A stretch of 24,452 nt of DNA from an uncultured Mycoplasmatota bacterium (GTDB taxonomy: Bacteria > Bacillota_I > Bacilli_A > RF39 > UBA660), in assembly GCA_900547995.1 (NCBI GenBank), contig URIY01000025.1:1-24452 (forward strand), written 5' to 3'. Of the stretch, positions 20,828 through 24,452 are shown piece by piece (the stretch's first letter is position 1; every line of letters starts with the position of its first letter). Position numbers and translations under genes: made by a program. Below the pieces are notes generated by a model. It saw nothing but the letters and a program-made list of their open reading frames with translations. It ran no database searches and was not told the origin of the DNA.

Positions 20828-23341
20828 GTGCATAAGTTTATAATGAATAAATTACTATATATTTTTTATTTTACAGTAATTTTGCTTATAATTTTTTTAA
20901 TTTTTTCTTTTTTCAACAATAAATACTCTTTTTCAATTGTTAATACAGATGTTTCTTTGACACTTGGAACTAATTATATACCTGATTTAATTCCTAATAA
21001 TATTGAATATAATGATTATTCAAATTATGACTGGAGTAGTCAGGATGAAAATATAGTTACAGTAGATAGTTTAGGAAATATAAAAGCTATATCATCTGGT
21101 AAAACTAGAATTAAGGTCAAATCGAAAAAGGGGTTTAATGTTAAGTTTATAAATATAAATGTACTAACTGAGGAAGTTAAAAGCCTAACTTTTAAAGATT
21201 ATAATATAAGTTTAAACATAGGTGATGTGTATAAACTCGAACCATATATTAATGGCGAAAAAAAAGTTATTACGGATTTGTCGTATAGTATTTCTGATAG
21301 CTCTATAGTTTCGATTGATAAAAATGGAATAATTAATGCTTTAGAAATTGGTACTACAAAGATTCTTGTTTCAACGCCAAATGGTGTTACTAGTGAATTG
21401 AATATTAATGTCTTACAAAAGAATATTGAAATAGAAAGTATTAGATTTGACAGTGAAAAAATATTTGTTGAAAAGGGAAAGTCTATGACTTTGAATATAA
21501 ATATAAAACCAATTGATGCAACAAATAAAACGGTAACATGGAAAAGCAGTAATCCAGATGTTGCAAGTGTAAATGATGGAGTTGTGACTGCATTATCAGA
21601 GGGAACAACAACTATAACAGTAGCAACAGTAAATGGAAAAAATGCGGAATGTGTTGTGCATGTTATTAATCAAAAAATTTCACCTGCTAGTATAAGTATG
21701 GAATTTGAAAAATTAAGTATGGAATATAATCAAATGATAAACCTAAATGTAAATTTTTCACCATCAAATACTACAGAAAGGCAGGTAACGTGGAAAAGCA
21801 GTAATCCAAACGTTGCAAGCGTAAATAATGGAGTTATAACGGCATTATCAGAAGGAACTACTAAGATAATTGCAACAACGGCAAATGGAAAAAGTGCCAC
21901 TTGCGTAGTAACAGTAAAAAAGGTTGAAGCAACTTCTATAAGTATAAATAAAACCTCTGTTACATTATATATAGGTGGTTCAGATACATTAGTTGCTAAT
22001 ATAAATCCATCAAATGCTACAAATAAAACAGTAACATGGAAGAGTAGTAATCCAAATGTTGCAAGCGTAAATAATGGAGTTATAACGGCATTATCAGAAG
22101 GAACTACTAAGATAATTGCAACAACGGCAAATGGAAAAAGTGCCACTTGCGTAGTAACAGTAAAAAAGGTTGAAGCAACTTCTATAAGTATAAATAAAAC
22201 CTCTGTTACATTATATATAGGTGGTTCAGATACATTAGTTGCTAATATAAATCCATCAAATGCTACAAATAAAACAGTAACATGGAAGAGTAGTAATCCA
22301 AATGTTGCAAGCGTAAATAATGGAGTTATAACGGCATTATCAGAAGGAACAGCAACTATAACAGCGGCAACAGCAAATGGGAAAAAAGTAGAATGCAAAG
22401 TGACTGTGCGATTAAATACTTTTTCTAACCCTCGTGGAAATGGGGCAGATCCATGGGTAATAAAATATGGTCGTACTTATTATTATACATATGCATGTGG
22501 CAATGATGGTGCGTCAATTTGCATTTCAACTTTTACAAATTTATCTAGTTTAAATAAAAATAATGGTACTGTTGTTTATAAAAATAATGGTTCAAACGTG
22601 TGGGCACCAGAACTACATCATATAAATGGAAAATGGTATATTTATTATTCTGTAACCAAGGAAGGAAACAGTGGTACAGAGGGCCGAAGAATGTATGTTA
22701 TATCATCTGATAACCCATTGGGACAATATAAATTTGAGGGACAAATAACTGATTCAACAGATAAGTGGGCTATTGATGGAACTGTATTGCAGTGGCAGAA
22801 TCAATTATATTTTCTATGGTCTGGTTGGGAAGGTGATATAAATGTTCAACAAAATATTTATATTGCTCATATGAGTAATCCAATAACAATAGATGGTGAA
22901 AGAGTCATGATTTCTAAACCTGAATATAATTGGGAGAAAAAAAATTTTCCGTATATAAATGAAGGCCCTCAAGTTTTAATTAAAAATGGCCAACTTTATA
23001 TCATATATTCCGCATCTGGGTGTTGGGATGAATACTACGCATTAGGAATGTTAACTTATAATGGTGGCAATATATTAAGTGCAAATTCTTGGTTAAAAAA
23101 TTCTACTCCAGTTTTTCAATCAGGTAATGGTGTGCTTGGACCTGGACATGCTAGTTTTGTTAAATCACCTGATGAAACAGAAGATTGGATTATATATCAT
23201 GCGTATGCTGATCAAAATGCAATTGCAAATAAAAGAAGAACGATTCGTTTACAAAAATTTACATGGAATGGTAATATACCAGTTTTTGGAATTCCAGTTG
23301 CTGATTCTGTTCAGATTCAAAAGCCAAGTGGAGATAGATAA
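20828..23341 (+). CDS. Membrane-anchored Big_2 repeat protein with C-terminal GH43 glycosidase
   Basis: An 837-residue surface protein. Residues 7-30 are an N-terminal membrane segment with no lipobox, acting as anchor or signal. About 32-529 form six Ig-like Big_2 domains of about 82 residues; domains 3-6 share TWKSSNP(N/D)VASVN and GVxTALSEGT. From about 530 a glycoside hydrolase family 43 five-bladed propeller follows, with base D541 (GADPW), pKa-modulating D650 (WAIDGT) and acid E712 (INEGPQ); GPGHASFVKSPDETEDWIIYH is typical. The likely substrate is arabinan, arabinoxylan or xylan; the exact specificity cannot be read. GTG at 20828 has GGTGA 6 nt upstream. No LPxTG is present, so the protein is probably tethered at its N-terminus with the enzyme displayed outwards. 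Confidence 0.9.
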   Translation: MHKFIMNKLLYIFYFTVILLIIFLIFSFFNNKYSFSIVNTDVSLTLGTNYIPDLIPNNIEYNDYSNYDWSSQDENIVTVDSLGNIKAISSGKTRIKVKSKKGFNVKFININVLTEEVKSLTFKDYNISLNIGDVYKLEPYINGEKKVITDLSYSISDSSIVSIDKNGIINALEIGTTKILVSTPNGVTSELNINVLQKNIEIESIRFDSEKIFVEKGKSMTLNINIKPIDATNKTVTWKSSNPDVASVNDGVVTALSEGTTTITVATVNGKNAECVVHVINQKISPASISMEFEKLSMEYNQMINLNVNFSPSNTTERQVTWKSSNPNVASVNNGVITALSEGTTKIIATTANGKSATCVVTVKKVEATSISINKTSVTLYIGGSDTLVANINPSNATNKTVTWKSSNPNVASVNNGVITALSEGTTKIIATTANGKSATCVVTVKKVEATSISINKTSVTLYIGGSDTLVANINPSNATNKTVTWKSSNPNVASVNNGVITALSEGTATITAATANGKKVECKVTVRLNTFSNPRGNGADPWVIKYGRTYYYTYACGNDGASICISTFTNLSSLNKNNGTVVYKNNGSNVWAPELHHINGKWYIYYSVTKEGNSGTEGRRMYVISSDNPLGQYKFEGQITDSTDKWAIDGTVLQWQNQLYFLWSGWEGDINVQQNIYIAHMSNPITIDGERVMISKPEYNWEKKNFPYINEGPQVLIKNGQLYIIYSASGCWDEYYALGMLTYNGGNILSANSWLKNSTPVFQSGNGVLGPGHASFVKSPDETEDWIIYHAYADQNAIANKRRTIRLQKFTWNGNIPVFGIPVADSVQIQKPSGDR
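21812..22350 (+). repeat. Exact tandem repeat, period 246 bp, inside the Big_2 region
   Basis: Bases 21812-22104 recur, as far as I can compare by eye, without a mismatch at 22058-22350. The tract therefore holds about 2.2 copies of a 246-bp (82-codon) unit, equal to one Big_2 domain. Identity breaks at 22105/22351 and before 21812, where the neighbouring domains diverge. Confidence 0.9.
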
Positions 23342-23375
23342 TATCTAATAAATTACTAAATGATATAAAATTTTG

Positions 23376-23404
23376 GAAAAACATATATAAGTTTTTCTTT
23401 TTTT
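23376..23404 (+). terminator. Terminator after the GH43 gene
   Basis: GAAAAAC (23376-23382) pairs with GTTTTTC (23391-23397) across an eight-base loop, followed by seven T residues (23398-23404). Confidence 0.75.
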
Positions 23405-23408
23405 ATTA

Positions 23409-23414
23409 TATAAT
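23409..23414 (+). promoter_or_regulatory. Candidate -10 box for the short-chain dehydrogenase gene
   Basis: A perfect TATAAT lies 15 bases before the ATG, directly after the terminator T-tract. No good -35 box is seen. Transcription would start at about the ribosome-binding site GGTGAT (23421-23426), giving a very short leader. Confidence 0.35.
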
Positions 23415-23429
23415 GTATTTGGTGATAGT

Positions 23430-24182
23430 ATGAAAGCATTAATAACAGGAGCAACAAGCGGAATAGGAGCATCATTTGCTAGAGTATTTCATGATAATGG
23501 TTATGATTTGGTGTTAGTGGCTCGCAATATAGAAAAATTAGAAGAAATGAAGAAAAAATATGGGCGAAAAACAAAAATAATTGATATGGATTTATCTAGT
23601 ACATATAATTGTATGGAATTATATGAAATGTGTAAAAAAGATAAAATTGATGTTGTTATAAATAATGCTGGTTATGGTGACTGTGGTTATTTTACGGAAA
23701 CAGATTTAAATAAAGAATTAAATATGATTGAACTAAATATTAAAGCAGTTCAGATATTAACTAAATTGTTTTTAAATGATTTTATGAAACATAATAGAGG
23801 ATATATTTTGAATGTTGCATCAATGGCTTCATTTGCACCTGGCCCTTTAATGGCAACATATTATGCTACGAAAGCATATGTATTTAGATTAACAGAAGGT
23901 ATAACAGAGGAACTTAGAAATAAAAAAAGTGCTGTGTATGTAGGCTGTTTATGTCCTGGACCTGTTGATACTAATTTTAATAATGTTGCTGGTGTTAAGT
24001 TTAAAATAAAAGGATTAAATAGTGATAAAGTTGCAAATTATGCCTATAAAAAAATGTTTGATGGTAAACAAATTATTATTCCTGGTTTAAAAATGAAATG
24101 TAGTTATACTTTAAGTAAATTATGCTCTGAAAAATTTATGTCTAAGATTATGTATAAAGTTCAAAAGAAAAAGATGGATTAA
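23430..24182 (+). CDS. Short-chain dehydrogenase/reductase (DltE/YqjQ-like)
   Basis: A 250-residue classical SDR, a cytosolic NAD(P)-dependent oxidoreductase with a Rossmann fold. Motifs in order: cofactor loop TGATSGIG (6-13), NNAG (78-81), and the catalytic set S131, Y144, K148 (YYATK), followed by CPGPVDT. The basic residue in LVLVARN after the second strand suggests NADP(H). The sequence is of the COG0300 (DltE/YqjQ) type rather than FabG or the EF-P reductase YmfI, so its substrate is unknown. GGTGAT precedes the ATG. The next gene starts six bases after its stop and is probably cotranscribed. Confidence 0.9.
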   Translation: MKALITGATSGIGASFARVFHDNGYDLVLVARNIEKLEEMKKKYGRKTKIIDMDLSSTYNCMELYEMCKKDKIDVVINNAGYGDCGYFTETDLNKELNMIELNIKAVQILTKLFLNDFMKHNRGYILNVASMASFAPGPLMATYYATKAYVFRLTEGITEELRNKKSAVYVGCLCPGPVDTNFNNVAGVKFKIKGLNSDKVANYAYKKMFDGKQIIIPGLKMKCSYTLSKLCSEKFMSKIMYKVQKKKMD

Positions 24183-24187
24183 CTTTT

Positions 24188-24452
24188 ATGAATAATATGA
24201 TTACAGTTAAAAATTTATCTTTTTCATATCCAAATAATCAAATTTTTAATAATTTATCTTTTGATGTAAGTACGTGCAAATGGACAACAATTATAGGTTT
24301 ATCAGAATGTGGAAAGACAACATTTATAAGATTAATCAATAATGATTTTAAATATGATGGTGAAATATTATTTGATGGTAATATTATAATAATTGATGAT
24401 AATTTTAATTATGAAAATATTTTAGTATCAAAATTAATAAAAAAATATTATA
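24188..24452 (+). CDS. ABC transporter ATP-binding protein, partial (cut by window end)
   Basis: The first 88 codons of an ABC ATPase, beginning MNNMITVKNLSFSYPNNQ, which has the strand and aromatic A-loop tyrosine (Y14) typical of the CbiO/EcfA group. The Walker A motif is GLSECGKTT (37-45); the usual third position GxSGxGKST is altered but the GK-T core is present. The Q-loop, signature motif and Walker B lie beyond the window. No clear Shine-Dalgarno is present; translation is probably coupled to the dehydrogenase stop six bases upstream. An alternative ATG lies at 24197. The transported substrate cannot be told. Confidence 0.85.
   Translation, partial: MNNMITVKNLSFSYPNNQIFNNLSFDVSTCKWTTIIGLSECGKTTFIRLINNDFKYDGEILFDGNIIIIDDNFNYENILVSKLIKKYY

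Noticed and set aside
21812..22350. Direct repeats as a CRISPR-like array
   Set aside because: The unit is 246 bp, in frame, and codes for an Ig-like domain; there are no short repeats with unique spacers and no cas genes.
21730..22398. Long open frame on the minus strand across the Big_2 region
   Set aside because: It is a by-product of the repeated codons on the + strand; the translation is just the same repeat read backwards, with no start signal.
23430..24182. The dehydrogenase as YmfI, the EF-P 5-aminopentanone reductase that accompanies the M16 pair in Bacillus
   Set aside because: The sequence is of the DltE/YqjQ type rather than the FabG-like type, and it is separated from the M16 genes by secG and the GH43 gene.
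1..24452. Mycoplasma-type genetic code (TGA as tryptophan)
   Set aside because: clpC and the genes ending at 17159 and 19222 stop at TGA where the family or neighbour layout expects a stop, and tryptophans are coded by TGG.

Overview
The window reads as chromosomal DNA of a low-GC member of the Bacillota, class Bacilli, probably an Erysipelotrichia or RF39/RFN20-like gut lineage (inference). Every recognisable gene lies on the + strand. Shine-Dalgarno sites are strong (AGGAGG type), and the ribosomal gene order is that of Bacillota. Several genes end in TGA and tryptophan is written TGG, so the code is the standard one and not that of Mycoplasma. I see no tRNA, rRNA, CRISPR array or intact insertion sequence, and no gene-free stretch longer than about 300 bases.

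Positions 80-13612 hold the fused S10-spc-alpha ribosomal cluster. A good sigma-A promoter and a folded leader of about 125 nt come first. The genes follow in the order rpsJ, rplC, rplD, rplW, rplB, rpsS, rplV, rpsC, rplP, rpmC, rpsQ, rplN, rplX, rplE, rpsZ, rpsH, rplF, rplR, rpsE, rplO, secY, adk, infA, rpmJ, rpsM, rpsK, rpoA, rplQ, then a terminator. Compared with Bacillus subtilis, rpmD (L30) is missing between rpsE and rplO, and map plus the small KOW gene are missing between adk and infA. Together the genes make ribosomal subunit proteins, the SecY channel, adenylate kinase, IF-1 and the RNA polymerase alpha subunit.

Positions 13615-17461 hold three short transcription units separated by intrinsic terminators: a small lipoprotein, an orphan clpC (no ctsR-mcsA-mcsB beside it), and a two-gene operon. 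The first gene of that operon looks like a metallopeptidase that has lost its zinc and catalytic residues; the second is unknown.

Positions 17469-20522 hold two M16-family genes resembling the yfmF/yfmH pair. The first has the C-terminal Arg/Tyr motif but no zinc site and the second has the zinc site but no Arg/Tyr motif, so they probably work as a heterodimer. A truncated piece of a DinD-like DNA-damage gene, preceded by a terminator-like hairpin, sits between them.

Positions 20523-24452 hold secG with its own promoter, then a large membrane-anchored protein with six Ig-like (Big_2) domains and a C-terminal GH43 glycosidase. Part of the Ig region is an exact 246-bp tandem repeat. A short-chain dehydrogenase and the start of an ABC ATPase, cut by the window end, complete the region. 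The most interesting accessory features are the recently duplicated Big_2 stalk, the DinD relic splitting the M16 pair, the degenerate metallopeptidase beside clpC, and the ribosomal leader RNA.
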